Assembly (NCBI GenBank): GCA_964533515.1
Contig: CAZHMB010000019.1
Span: 1 to 10,580 of the forward strand
Source: CAZHMB01 sp964533515
GTDB lineage: Archaea > Nanobdellota > Nanobdellia > Pacearchaeales > GW2011-AR1
DNA: 10,580 bases
Direction of reading: 5' to 3'
In this document: one piece after another, positions 1 to 6,812 of the stretch
Layout: each line of letters starts with the position of its first letter
How positions within the stretch are numbered: the first letter of the stretch is position 1
The notes under the pieces: model-generated
Told to the model about the DNA's origin: nothing
Databases searched by the model: none
Seen by the model: only the letters and a program-made list of their open reading frames with translations
Program-made: the position numbers and the translations under genes

Positions 1-27
1 AATAAAAAATAATTAAAAGAGTAGAAG

Positions 28-1926
28 ATGACAGAAAAAAAGTCAAAAAAATCGGATTACGGTGCAGAATCAATTAGGGTACTGGAAGGTCTGGAAGGGG
101 TTAGGCAAAGGCCTGCGATGTATATCGGAAGTACGGGGAAAGAAGGATTGCATCATTTAGCCTATGAAGCAGTTGATAATTCTGTTGATGAAGCTCTTGC
201 AGGTTTTTGCAAAGAGATAAAAATTGTTTTGCATAAAGATGGAAGTGTTAGTGTGGAAGATGATGGAAGAGGTATTCCAACTGACTCTCATCCGCAATTT
301 AAAATTCCTGCTGTTGAAGTTGCTCTTACTAAATTGCATGCTGGTGGAAAGTTCGATAAGAAATCATATCAGATCTCAGGGGGTTTGCATGGTGTTGGTA
401 TCTCTTGTGTGAATGCTTTATCTAAGAAATTGATTGTTGAAATAAAGAGGGAGGGAAAAATTTATTCTCAAGAATATTCTAGAGGTTTTTCAAAAACAAA
501 ATTAAAAGTTATTGGTAAGTATAAGGGTGGTGAAAGTGGAACAAAGATAAAATTTTGGGCGGACGAACAGATTTTTTCAAGTCTCGATTTTGATTACAAG
601 ATTTTGGAAACACGATTTAGAGAAATTGCTTTTTTGAATGCTGGATTGAAGATAAAACTATATGATGAAAATAAAGACAAAAAAGAAGAGTTTTATGCTG
701 AAGGTGGTTTGATGGAATTTGTGAAATGGTTGAATAGAACTCGGGATACTTTGCACAAGCCGATTTATTTCAAGAGAGAATTAGATGGTATAATGATGGA
801 GGCTTCTGTCCAATATAACTCTGGTTATCAGGAAAGTATCTTTGGGTTCGTTAATACTATTAATACTGTTGAAGGTGGAACGCATATTTCTGGGTTCAAA
901 ACAGCGTTGACGAGGGCCATAAATGATTATGCTAAGAAAACAAATTTATTGAAAAACGAAAGTTTGACCGGTGACGATGTTCGTGAGGGTATAACTGCTG
1001 TTGTTAGTATTAAAATTCCTGAGCCGCAATTCGAAGGGCAGACAAAAACAAAATTAGGGAATTCAGAAGTTAAAGGTTTGGTTGATTCTGCCGTTTCATT
1101 GGCTTTGGTTGAGTTTTTCGATGAGAATCCTGGTATCGCTAAAAAAATTGCCTCTAAAGCTTTGGATTCTGCAAAAGCAAGACTTGCTGCCAAGAAAGCG
1201 AAAGATTTGGTTAGAAGAAAAAATGTTTTTTCACTTGGAGGTTTGCCTGGAAAGTTAAGTGATTGTTCTTCCAAGAAATCAGAAACTACTGAATTATATA
1301 TTGTTGAAGGAAAATCAGCGGGTGGAAGTGCGAAGAATGCAAGAGATAAAGAGCACCAAGCTATTTTGCCGTTGAGGGGAAAGATTTTGAATATTGAAAA
1401 AGTTAATCAGGCCAAGGCTTTGTCTAGTGAAGAGATTGCGAATTTGATAACTGCTATTGGATGTGGGGTTGGGGAAGATTTTAATGTTGAAAAAATAAGA
1501 TACAACAAAATTATTATAATGACTGATGCAGATGTTGATGGTGAGCACATCAAGACTTTGTTGTTAACATTTTTCTTTAGATTTATGCCTCAATTAATTG
1601 AGGAAGGTCATATTTATGCTGCGTGTCCTCCGTTGTACAGAGTAAGAAAGAAAAAAGATTATTATGTTTATACCGACGATGAATTAAAAAAGCTTCAGGA
1701 GAAGTTGAATTCGGACAATGTTACTCGGTTTAAAGGGTTAGGTGAGATGGAGCAGGGCCAGCTTTGGGATACGACGATGAATCCTAAATCTAGGAAATTG
1801 AAAAAGATTTATATTGAGGATGCTGTTGAGGCTGATCAGGTTTTTTCAATGTTGATGGGAAGCGATGTTCAGGAAAGAAAAGATTTCATAGCAGAAAATG
1901 CAAAGGAGGCCGCGTTGGATATATAG
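28..1926 (+). CDS. gyrB: DNA gyrase subunit B (ATPase/TOPRIM subunit)
   Basis: ATP-driven subunit of type IIA topoisomerase; with GyrA it introduces negative supercoils into DNA. Seen: GHKL ATPase domain (about residues 10-230) with catalytic E47, Mg-binding N51, D78 in DDGRGIP, and the GGLHGVG lid (118-124); R141 sits where E. coli has novobiocin-contact R136. The transducer domain follows (about 235-400) with the QTK loop lysine K340. The TOPRIM domain has E427 (EGKSAGG) and D500/D502/D504 (DADVDG), followed by the RFKGLGEM motif. At 632 aa it is the short form, lacking the roughly 170-aa insert of E. coli GyrB (804 aa). The ATG at 28 has no strong Shine-Dalgarno; its promoter would lie at or beyond the window edge. 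First gene of the plus-strand cluster, with gyrA eight ORFs downstream. Function is secure; bacterial ancestry of archaeal gyrase is established knowledge. Confidence 0.98.
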   Translation: MTEKKSKKSDYGAESIRVLEGLEGVRQRPAMYIGSTGKEGLHHLAYEAVDNSVDEALAGFCKEIKIVLHKDGSVSVEDDGRGIPTDSHPQFKIPAVEVALTKLHAGGKFDKKSYQISGGLHGVGISCVNALSKKLIVEIKREGKIYSQEYSRGFSKTKLKVIGKYKGGESGTKIKFWADEQIFSSLDFDYKILETRFREIAFLNAGLKIKLYDENKDKKEEFYAEGGLMEFVKWLNRTRDTLHKPIYFKRELDGIMMEASVQYNSGYQESIFGFVNTINTVEGGTHISGFKTALTRAINDYAKKTNLLKNESLTGDDVREGITAVVSIKIPEPQFEGQTKTKLGNSEVKGLVDSAVSLALVEFFDENPGIAKKIASKALDSAKARLAAKKAKDLVRRKNVFSLGGLPGKLSDCSSKKSETTELYIVEGKSAGGSAKNARDKEHQAILPLRGKILNIEKVNQAKALSSEEIANLITAIGCGVGEDFNVEKIRYNKIIIMTDADVDGEHIKTLLLTFFFRFMPQLIEEGHIYAACPPLYRVRKKKDYYVYTDDELKKLQEKLNSDNVTRFKGLGEMEQGQLWDTTMNPKSRKLKKIYIEDAVEADQVFSMLMGSDVQERKDFIAENAKEAALDI

Positions 1927-1927
1927 G

Positions 1928-2101
1928 ATGGAAGAAAAAACAGTTTATGGGAAGAGTAACAAAGAAAATCTACCCTCAGTTGAACAAATTAGGCAAGCTG
2001 TAGGTTCACTAGCAGATATAATGGAAGAATTAACAGAAGATGTTGCATCTGGTTTTAGATTTAGGGATTATTTTGAAAGTCCTGAAAGGAGAAGGAATTA
2101 A
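1928..2101 (+). CDS. Small hypothetical protein (57 aa) directly after gyrB
   Basis: Not recognised. The reading frame is open from ATG 1898 inside gyrB, but ATG 1928 is preferred: it falls 1 nt after the gyrB stop, like the other tight junctions here. The product is charged and soluble, with no signal peptide or membrane segment. A central stretch (about residues 15-40, SVEQIRQAVGSLADIMEEL and onward) looks helical and amphipathic, and the C-terminus is Arg-rich (SPERRRN). An AAGGAGG-like run at 1903-1909 is about 18 nt upstream, too far to be a normal ribosome site, so translation may depend on termination of gyrB. Position suggests co-expression with gyrase; function unknown. The alternative is a chance ORF, made less likely by the tight spacing on both sides. 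Confidence 0.6.
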   Translation: MEEKTVYGKSNKENLPSVEQIRQAVGSLADIMEELTEDVASGFRFRDYFESPERRRN

Positions 2102-2103
2102 AG

Positions 2104-2175
2104 ATGTCAAAGACAAAGAAATTAAAAATTTCTAGCCTTCATTTTTTGAAGCTAGAGCAAATCAATAAAAAATGA
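2104..2175 (+). CDS. Possible 23-codon ORF upstream of zinc-ribbon gene
   Basis: A 23-codon frame starts with ATG 2 nt after the previous stop and ends in a TGA that overlaps the next ATG (ATGA, 2172-2175). A purine-rich AAGGA at 2092-2096 is 7 nt before the ATG, a plausible ribosome site. The peptide is basic (several Lys) with no recognisable motif, and a 10-bp hairpin lies inside it. It may be a real micro-protein, a leader peptide that couples translation to the zinc-ribbon gene (which has no ribosome site of its own), or simply spacer. Geometry is the only evidence; I have no family match. Confidence 0.35.
   Translation: MSKTKKLKISSLHFLKLEQINKK
2130..2155 (+). other. Stem-loop with T5 loop before zinc-ribbon gene
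   Basis: Positions 2130-2140 (TCTAGCCTTCA) pair with 2146-2155 (TGAAGCTAGA), giving ten pairs with one bulged C and a TTTTT loop. It ends 16 nt before the zinc-ribbon start codon and sits in the 70-nt gap between the 57-aa ORF and that gene, the loosest part of an otherwise gapless cluster. It could be an RNA processing or stability element, or a translational control hairpin. No T-tract follows it, so a bacterial-type terminator is unlikely. Confidence 0.45.
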
Positions 2176-2504
2176 AGAAATCAAAAATATCAACACCGGC
2201 ATGGATAACAGAAGGTTATGATAGCCCTGCAGAATATGAAAAAGCTAAAGGCGGAAGTTCAACAAAGAAAAAAAAGCCAGCTGTGAAAAAAGCAAAAGGA
2301 AAAGTTTTCAATGTTAAGGAATGTCCGAAATGTAAAAGTGATGATGTTGGGCTTGTTTTATCAAATAGCGATTCTGAGGAAGGCGGCGGAGAGGAATGGG
2401 AATGTCACAAATGTGGTTGGAAAGGAAAAGATATTCATGTGCGTGAATTAACTGAAGATGAATTTTTGAGATATTTAGATGAAAGAGGGAGGGAGGTAGC
2501 TTGA
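2172..2504 (+). CDS. Zinc-ribbon protein (110 aa)
   Basis: Small protein with one four-cysteine zinc ribbon: C51-P-K-C54 and C78-H-K-C81, separated by an acidic Gly/Glu-rich loop (residues 64-75). Such ribbons bind nucleic acid or protein partners, and this two-knuckle spacing resembles the TFIIS/RPB9-like class, but no specific family can be named. The N-terminus carries an AWITEGYDS segment followed by a Lys-rich linker (about 31-44), likely disordered and possibly nucleic-acid-binding. The C-terminal 25 residues are charged and probably helical (ELTEDEFLRYLDE). No ribosome site is visible before ATG 2172; the upstream 23-codon ORF ends in ATGA over this start. The stop shares its last base with the next ATG. 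I recall similar zinc-ribbon proteins in DPANN archaea, but their function is unknown. Confidence 0.85.
   Translation: MKKSKISTPAWITEGYDSPAEYEKAKGGSSTKKKKPAVKKAKGKVFNVKECPKCKSDDVGLVLSNSDSEEGGGEEWECHKCGWKGKDIHVRELTEDEFLRYLDERGREVA
2492..2497 (+). promoter_or_regulatory. Strong Shine-Dalgarno for phosphatase gene
   Basis: GGAGGT lies 6 nt before ATG 2504. It decides the start of the phosphatase gene: the in-frame TTG at 2501 immediately upstream would be too close to this site and is not needed. Confidence 0.75.
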
Positions 2505-3055
2505 TGAAAGTAATTTTAGTAAGGCATGGGGAAACCGAAGAGAATACTCGGGGGGTCTTTATTGGACATTTGCCAGGCAAATTAACAGAAAAGGGAATCC
2601 AACAAGCTCGAGATGCCGCAGAGAGGCTTAAAGAAGAGAATTTATCTTTTATTTATTCAAGTGATCTTGACCGGGCAAAGCATACTGCAGAGTTTATATC
2701 TAAGTTTCATGAATGTCCTTTTAATCTAACAGAAAAATTAAGAGAGAGAAATTATGGAGAATTAACTGGAAAAACAAAAGCAGAAATAGATATGTCCCCC
2801 ACTATTAGCGGGATGACTTTGGAAACTAAAGAAGGGGAAACCCATTTTGAGATATTCAATCGTGCAAAGGATCTTTTAAAAGAATTATTTGAAAAACATG
2901 AAGATGAAAATATACTTTTGGTTAGTCATGGGGGATTTATTAAATCTCTTTTAGCAGTTACCAAAGGGAAATCAATTGCAGATCTTAAAGATTCTTTTAC
3001 AATGAAAAATGCAGAAGAAGTAAGATTGGATGTAAGTAGGGAAATGTTAAAATGA
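2504..3055 (+). CDS. Histidine phosphatase family protein (phosphoglycerate mutase-like)
   Basis: Cytoplasmic phosphatase or mutase of the histidine phosphatase superfamily, working through a phospho-histidine intermediate. Seen: N-terminal RHGET motif with nucleophile H8, flanked by R7; SSDLDRAKHTA with phosphate-pocket R57; LRERNYGELTGK with the likely acid/base E81; second catalytic His H142 in VSHGGF. All four core positions are present, so it should be active. At 183 aa it is near the usual length of GpmB/CobC/PhoE-type members, which act on small phosphate esters including sugar phosphates and alpha-ribazole phosphate; the substrate cannot be told from sequence. The start is set by GGAGGT at 2492-2497. 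It overlaps the zinc-ribbon stop by 1 nt and the next gene by 4 nt (ATGA), so it is probably translationally coupled to both. Confidence 0.93.
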   Translation: MKVILVRHGETEENTRGVFIGHLPGKLTEKGIQQARDAAERLKEENLSFIYSSDLDRAKHTAEFISKFHECPFNLTEKLRERNYGELTGKTKAEIDMSPTISGMTLETKEGETHFEIFNRAKDLLKELFEKHEDENILLVSHGGFIKSLLAVTKGKSIADLKDSFTMKNAEEVRLDVSREMLK

Positions 3056-3285
3056 CAGACGAAGAAATAAATAACAACGAGGAAGAAATGGAAGATGTAG
3101 AAGTGGAAACTCTTGAATTTAGTTTGGATGATGATGGTATTGAAGAATTAATTACGAAGCTTCAGAATTTGAAAGATAAGAAAAGTTTTAATTACGAAGT
3201 TGATGATGAAAATGAACTTCAAATAAGTTATGAAGAATCTTCTGAAGATGAAGGGGATGAAGATGAAACAGGGGGGGAAGAATGA
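3052..3285 (+). CDS. Highly acidic small protein (77 aa)
   Basis: Not recognised. About 33 of 77 residues are Asp or Glu against only 4 Lys and no Arg, so it is extremely acidic. Three parts can be seen: an acidic N-terminus (1-18); a probable small folded core (about 19-62) with a strand-helix-strand pattern (TLEFSLDDDGIEELITKLQNL, then FNYEV and LQISYE); and an acidic Gly-containing tail. No Cys, signal or membrane segment. The core pattern faintly recalls small immunity-type domains such as Imm32, but this is only a pattern impression. It starts and ends in ATGA overlaps, between the phosphatase and the hydrolase. The charge could suit binding a basic partner or mimicking DNA, which is inference only. 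Confidence 0.75.
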   Translation: MTDEEINNNEEEMEDVEVETLEFSLDDDGIEELITKLQNLKDKKSFNYEVDDENELQISYEESSEDEGDEDETGGEE

Positions 3286-3866
3286 AAAAAGTAATAATAG
3301 TTCATGGTTGGGAGGGAAGTCCCGAGGAACCAATGCATAAATGGTTGAAAGAAAAATTGGAAGAGAAGGGTTTTGAAGTTATTGTTCCCGAGATGCCGAA
3401 TCCTGCTAAGCCGAAGATAGAAGAATGGGTGGGTAAATTGAAAGAAGTTGTTGGCAATCCAAATGGGGAAACTTATCTTATTGGGCATAGTGTTGGTTGT
3501 CAAGGGGTCTTGAGATATTTAGAAACTCTGTCAGAAGGTTTGAAGATTGGGGGAATGGTTCTGATTGCACCTTGGATGCATTTAGATAAAAATACAATTG
3601 AAGAAGAAGGTGAAGAAGTTAAAGAGATTGCAAAGCCATGGATGGAAATTCCAATAAGTTTTGAGAATGTTAAAAGCCATACTGATAAAATTGTTTGTAT
3701 TTTTTCGGATAATGATCCTTATGTTCCTTTAAGTGAGACTGAACTGTTTAAGAAATTTCTTGATGCTGAAATTATTATTGAAAAAGGAAAAGGACATTTT
3801 ACATCAAGCGATAATGTAATAGAAAATGAAATTGCATTAAATAAAATTTTGGAGATGGCGGGATGA
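3282..3866 (+). CDS. RBBP9/YdeN-type alpha/beta hydrolase
   Basis: Small serine hydrolase of the RBBP9/YdeN family (Ser_hydrolase), a minimal alpha/beta-hydrolase fold without a lid. Seen: strand-loop VIIVHGWEGSPEEP at the N-terminus (HGW before the nucleophile region is typical), nucleophile S70 in GHSVG, acid D145 in FSDNDPYVP and H172 in GKGHF. The triad is complete and the 194-aa length matches RBBP9-like proteins (about 185-200 aa). Physiological substrates of this family in microbes are largely unknown; members are usually described as esterases or serine hydrolases. A G-rich run (3271-3277) ends 4 nt before the ATG, which overlaps the preceding stop (ATGA); the gene also ends in ATGA over the next start. 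No signal peptide, so cytoplasmic. Confidence 0.92.
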   Translation: MKKVIIVHGWEGSPEEPMHKWLKEKLEEKGFEVIVPEMPNPAKPKIEEWVGKLKEVVGNPNGETYLIGHSVGCQGVLRYLETLSEGLKIGGMVLIAPWMHLDKNTIEEEGEEVKEIAKPWMEIPISFENVKSHTDKIVCIFSDNDPYVPLSETELFKKFLDAEIIIEKGKGHFTSSDNVIENEIALNKILEMAG

Positions 3867-4258
3867 AAATCTTTGTGGCACAAAAAGTTTCAGGAGAAGA
3901 TAAAGCTGGATTGACAGAAGAATCTCGAGAGATTTGTCAAATTTTAAATGAACAAGGGAATGAAGCTTATTGTACTTTGCTTTTGGGAGACCAAAATGAT
4001 AAGATGACAAAAAAAGAGTTAATAGAACATGCATTTGAAGAAATAGATAAATCAGAAGCAATTTTAGTTATAGTCAGAAAAGATATTAAAAGTGAAGGAA
4101 TGTTATTGGAAATAGGTTATTCTTTTGCTAAAAATAAAAAGATCATATTATTGATTAAAAAAGACATTGCTAATAACTTTGTTAAGGAACTAGCGAATGA
4201 AGTAATTGTTTTCGAAGATCTTGAAGATTTAAAAGAAAAATTGGGGGAAATAAAATGA
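3863..4258 (+). CDS. Nucleoside 2-deoxyribosyltransferase-like / DNPH1-like protein
   Basis: Compact Rossmann-like protein (131 aa) resembling the nucleoside 2-deoxyribosyltransferase superfamily. Seen: N-terminal strand KIFVAQ, then a helix and a strand (EAILVIV, 65-71), then the family signature S77-E-G-M-L-L-E83-I-G-Y followed by KNKKIILLI. The Ser and Glu six residues apart match DNPH1 (Rcl) S87/E93, where the Glu is the catalytic nucleophile of N-glycosidic bond cleavage in deoxynucleoside monophosphates. The aspartate that usually precedes this motif is not obvious, and the usual aromatic near the N-terminus is Phe4. A role in clearing abnormal deoxynucleotides would make sense beside gyrase but is inference. 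The superfamily also includes TIR-like NAD-binding or NAD-cleaving proteins, so a sensor role is possible. GGAG at 3851-3854 gives a good ribosome site; both ends are ATGA overlaps. Confidence 0.75.
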   Translation: MKIFVAQKVSGEDKAGLTEESREICQILNEQGNEAYCTLLLGDQNDKMTKKELIEHAFEEIDKSEAILVIVRKDIKSEGMLLEIGYSFAKNKKIILLIKKDIANNFVKELANEVIVFEDLEDLKEKLGEIK

Positions 4259-6777
4259 CCGAAATAAAAGATGAAAAACCGCATGTGATTGAGCATCCCG
4301 AAAAGGAAGAAAATATTATGAAACAAAGCTCAGAGGAAACAGAGAAAGGAATAATCAACACAGAAATATCTAGTGAGATGAAAAAATGTTATCTTGATTA
4401 TGCGATGAGTGTTATAGTTTCGCGTGCGATTCCTGCTGTTGAAGATGGTTTGAAGCCGGTTCAGAGAAGAATTTTATATTCAATGCAGCAAATGGGTTTG
4501 AAACCCGGAACGCAGACTAAAAAATCGGCTAGAATTGTTGGTGATGTGATTGGTAAATACCATCCACACGGCGATACTGCGGTTTATGAAGCGATGGTAA
4601 GACTTGCCCAGGATTTTTCAATGAGGTATCCGCTAGTTTTTGGACAAGGTAATTTTGGGAGTATTGATGGTGATCCTGCTGCAGCATATCGTTATACTGA
4701 AGCTAAGTTAAGAAATGTAGCGATGGAAGCTCTTGAAGATTTGGATAAAGATACGGTGGATTACATTGGTAACTTTGATGGTTCGTTAAAAGAACCTCTT
4801 CTTCTCCCGGGGAAACTTCCGAATTTAATAATTAATGGGGCTTCAGGTATAGCTGTTGGAATGGCGACGACTATTCCTCCGCATAATTTATCCGAAGTAT
4901 GTGATGCGATTATTGCATATGTAAAAAAGCCGGGAATAACATTATCTGAACTTTGTGAAATAGTCCAAGGTCCCGATTTTCCTACTGGCGGCTCCGTTAC
5001 AGGAGATATGGGAGAGTTATATAAAACAGGAAGAGGAAAATTAATTTTGAGGGGAAAGACTAATATTGAAACTGTTAAAGGGAAAGAAGCAATTGTTATA
5101 ACCGAGATTCCTTATATGTTGAACAAGACTACTTTGGTCGAACAGATTGCAAATTTAATTCAGAATAAAAAGATTAGGGATGTTTCTGATTTGAGAGATG
5201 AATCGGCGAAGGGGAAAATTAGAATTGTGATTGAATTAAAGAGAAGTGCGAATCCAAAGTTTATACAAAATTCTCTTTACAAATATACTCGGCTTCAGGA
5301 TAGCATAAATGCAAACATGCTTGCTCTTGTTGCAGGTCAGCCTCGGGTTTTGGGCCTTGGAGAGATAATAAAATATTATGTTGAATATAGGAAAGAGATT
5401 ATAACAAAAAGGACAAAATATGAACTTAAAAAAGCGAAAGAGAGATCTGAGATTGTTGAAGGATTATTAATTGCTTTGAAAAATATAGATGAAATTATTA
5501 AGCTAATCAAGAAATCGAAATCTACAGCAGAAGCTTCTGAGGGATTAATGAATCGGTTTAAATTTTCGAAAAGACAGGCACAAGCGATCCTTGAGACTAA
5601 ACTTCAGCAATTGACTTCTTTGGAACAAGATAAACTTAAGAAAGAACATAAAGAGCTTATGGAAAAGATTGCAGGTCTTGAAAAAATTTTGGGAGATATT
5701 AAAGAAATTCTTAAAATAATTGTTCAAGAAGTTTCTGAATTGAAAAAGAAATATGGGGACGAGAGAAAGACAACTCTTTTGAAAAAGATTAGAGAGATTC
5801 ATGAGAAAGATTTGGTTCAAGAGAAGGATGTTGTGGTTTCAATAACTGATAAAGGATATTGCAAGAGAATGGACATGAAAACTTACAAGGAACAGAGGCG
5901 GGGTGGACAAGGTGTTAAAGGGAGCAATCTTGCTACTGGAGATTTTTCAAAGCAATTGATTCGTTGTTCAACGCATGATCAACTTATGTTTTTCACCTCA
6001 AGAGGAAGAGTTCTTTGGTTGAAAGCTCATGAAGTTCCTGAAGCTGAAAGATATAGCAAGGGAAGGGCAGTTGTTAATCTTTTGAGTTTGAAAGACGAAA
6101 CTGTAACAAATGTTATATCTGTTAAGGATTTTGAAGGAGAATTATTTATGGCAACTAAGAAAGGTCAAGTGAAAAAGATTTCATTAAAACATTTTTCAAA
6201 GCCGAGGGCATCAGGTATTCGGGCGATTAATTTACCTGAAGATAATTCTGATTTTTTAATCGGTGTTGAGATTGTTAAGAAAGATCAAGAAGTTTTACTT
6301 TCTACTAAGCAAGGTCAAGCGATTCGGTTTGGGGGGAATGATATTAGGGCGATGGGAAGAACAAGTTACGGCGTTACAGGAATTAAGATGGCTTCTGGTG
6401 ATGAGGTTGTGAGCCTTGAGATATTAGGGACAGAAGAAATAATGACTATTACGAAAAATGGTTATGGAAAAAGAACACATGTTAATGATTATAGAAAAAC
6501 AGCGAGGGCAGGAAAAGGAGTTAGAAATCTTAAAGCGAGTGAAAAAACTGGAGAAGTTGTGACGACCGTTTCAGTTAATTCAAAAGATAGTATAATCGTG
6601 ACAACAGCTAAGGGGATGGTCATAAGAACTTCATTGAAAAATATAAGAGTTATGGGTCGGGCTGCACAAGGGGTTAGGATTGTAAAACTTCAGCAAGGTG
6701 ATCAAGTTACAGATTTGATAAGAATAAAAGTTACGAGTGAAGGTGAAGAAGAAGTTGGTTCTGGGGTTGAGGAATAA
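4255..6777 (+). CDS. gyrA: DNA gyrase subunit A (DNA cleavage-religation subunit)
   Basis: Breaks and rejoins the gate DNA segment; forms the A2B2 gyrase with GyrB. Seen: a charged 35-residue N-terminal extension; winged-helix domain with catalytic Y147 preceded by R146 (AAAYRYTEA); HPHGDTAVYE, where T108 and E112 match E. coli quinolone positions S83 and D87; tower domain; long coiled-coil arm (about 360-515, with QAQAILETKLQQLTSLE); and a C-terminal beta-pinwheel (about 525-828). The GyrA box QRRGGQG at 547-553 marks a true gyrase that wraps DNA rather than topoisomerase IV. An acidic tail ends the protein. The start at 4255 overlaps the previous stop (ATGA) and follows a G5 run at 4243-4247; Met22 (4318) is a less likely start that would remove most of the extension. 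At 840 aa it is full length. Last gene of the plus-strand cluster. Confidence 0.98.
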   Translation: MTEIKDEKPHVIEHPEKEENIMKQSSEETEKGIINTEISSEMKKCYLDYAMSVIVSRAIPAVEDGLKPVQRRILYSMQQMGLKPGTQTKKSARIVGDVIGKYHPHGDTAVYEAMVRLAQDFSMRYPLVFGQGNFGSIDGDPAAAYRYTEAKLRNVAMEALEDLDKDTVDYIGNFDGSLKEPLLLPGKLPNLIINGASGIAVGMATTIPPHNLSEVCDAIIAYVKKPGITLSELCEIVQGPDFPTGGSVTGDMGELYKTGRGKLILRGKTNIETVKGKEAIVITEIPYMLNKTTLVEQIANLIQNKKIRDVSDLRDESAKGKIRIVIELKRSANPKFIQNSLYKYTRLQDSINANMLALVAGQPRVLGLGEIIKYYVEYRKEIITKRTKYELKKAKERSEIVEGLLIALKNIDEIIKLIKKSKSTAEASEGLMNRFKFSKRQAQAILETKLQQLTSLEQDKLKKEHKELMEKIAGLEKILGDIKEILKIIVQEVSELKKKYGDERKTTLLKKIREIHEKDLVQEKDVVVSITDKGYCKRMDMKTYKEQRRGGQGVKGSNLATGDFSKQLIRCSTHDQLMFFTSRGRVLWLKAHEVPEAERYSKGRAVVNLLSLKDETVTNVISVKDFEGELFMATKKGQVKKISLKHFSKPRASGIRAINLPEDNSDFLIGVEIVKKDQEVLLSTKQGQAIRFGGNDIRAMGRTSYGVTGIKMASGDEVVSLEILGTEEIMTITKNGYGKRTHVNDYRKTARAGKGVRNLKASEKTGEVVTTVSVNSKDSIIVTTAKGMVIRTSLKNIRVMGRAAQGVRIVKLQQGDQVTDLIRIKVTSEGEEEVGSGVEE

Positions 6778-6790
6778 AAGGGGAAAGGGA

Positions 6791-6812
6791 TTTAATTCTT
6801 AATATATTTTTT
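6791..6812 (+). terminator. Possible T-tract termination region after gyrA
   Basis: Just after the gyrA stop the plus strand becomes T-rich and ends in a T6 run at 6807-6812. Archaeal RNA polymerase terminates on T-tracts without needing a hairpin, so this fits as the end of the gyrB-gyrA transcript. It overlaps the 3' end of the convergent nuclease gene, so base composition alone could explain it. Confidence 0.3.

Noticed and set aside
1898..1927. Upstream ATG for the 57-aa ORF, giving 67 codons and overlapping gyrB
   Set aside because: The ATG at 1928 gives the same tight spacing as the other junctions; the extra 10 residues are the out-of-frame reading of the conserved GyrB C-terminus.
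2130..2155. Stem-loop as a Rho-independent terminator
   Set aside because: No T-tract follows the stem, its loop is the T-run, and genes continue without a new promoter.
2501..2503. TTG start for the histidine phosphatase
   Set aside because: The ATG directly after it is 6 nt from a strong GGAGGT and gives the usual MK-V-I-L-V-R-H-G beginning.
4255..6777. ParC (topoisomerase IV subunit A) instead of GyrA
   Set aside because: The GyrA box QRRGGQG and a full C-terminal pinwheel mark a supercoiling gyrase.
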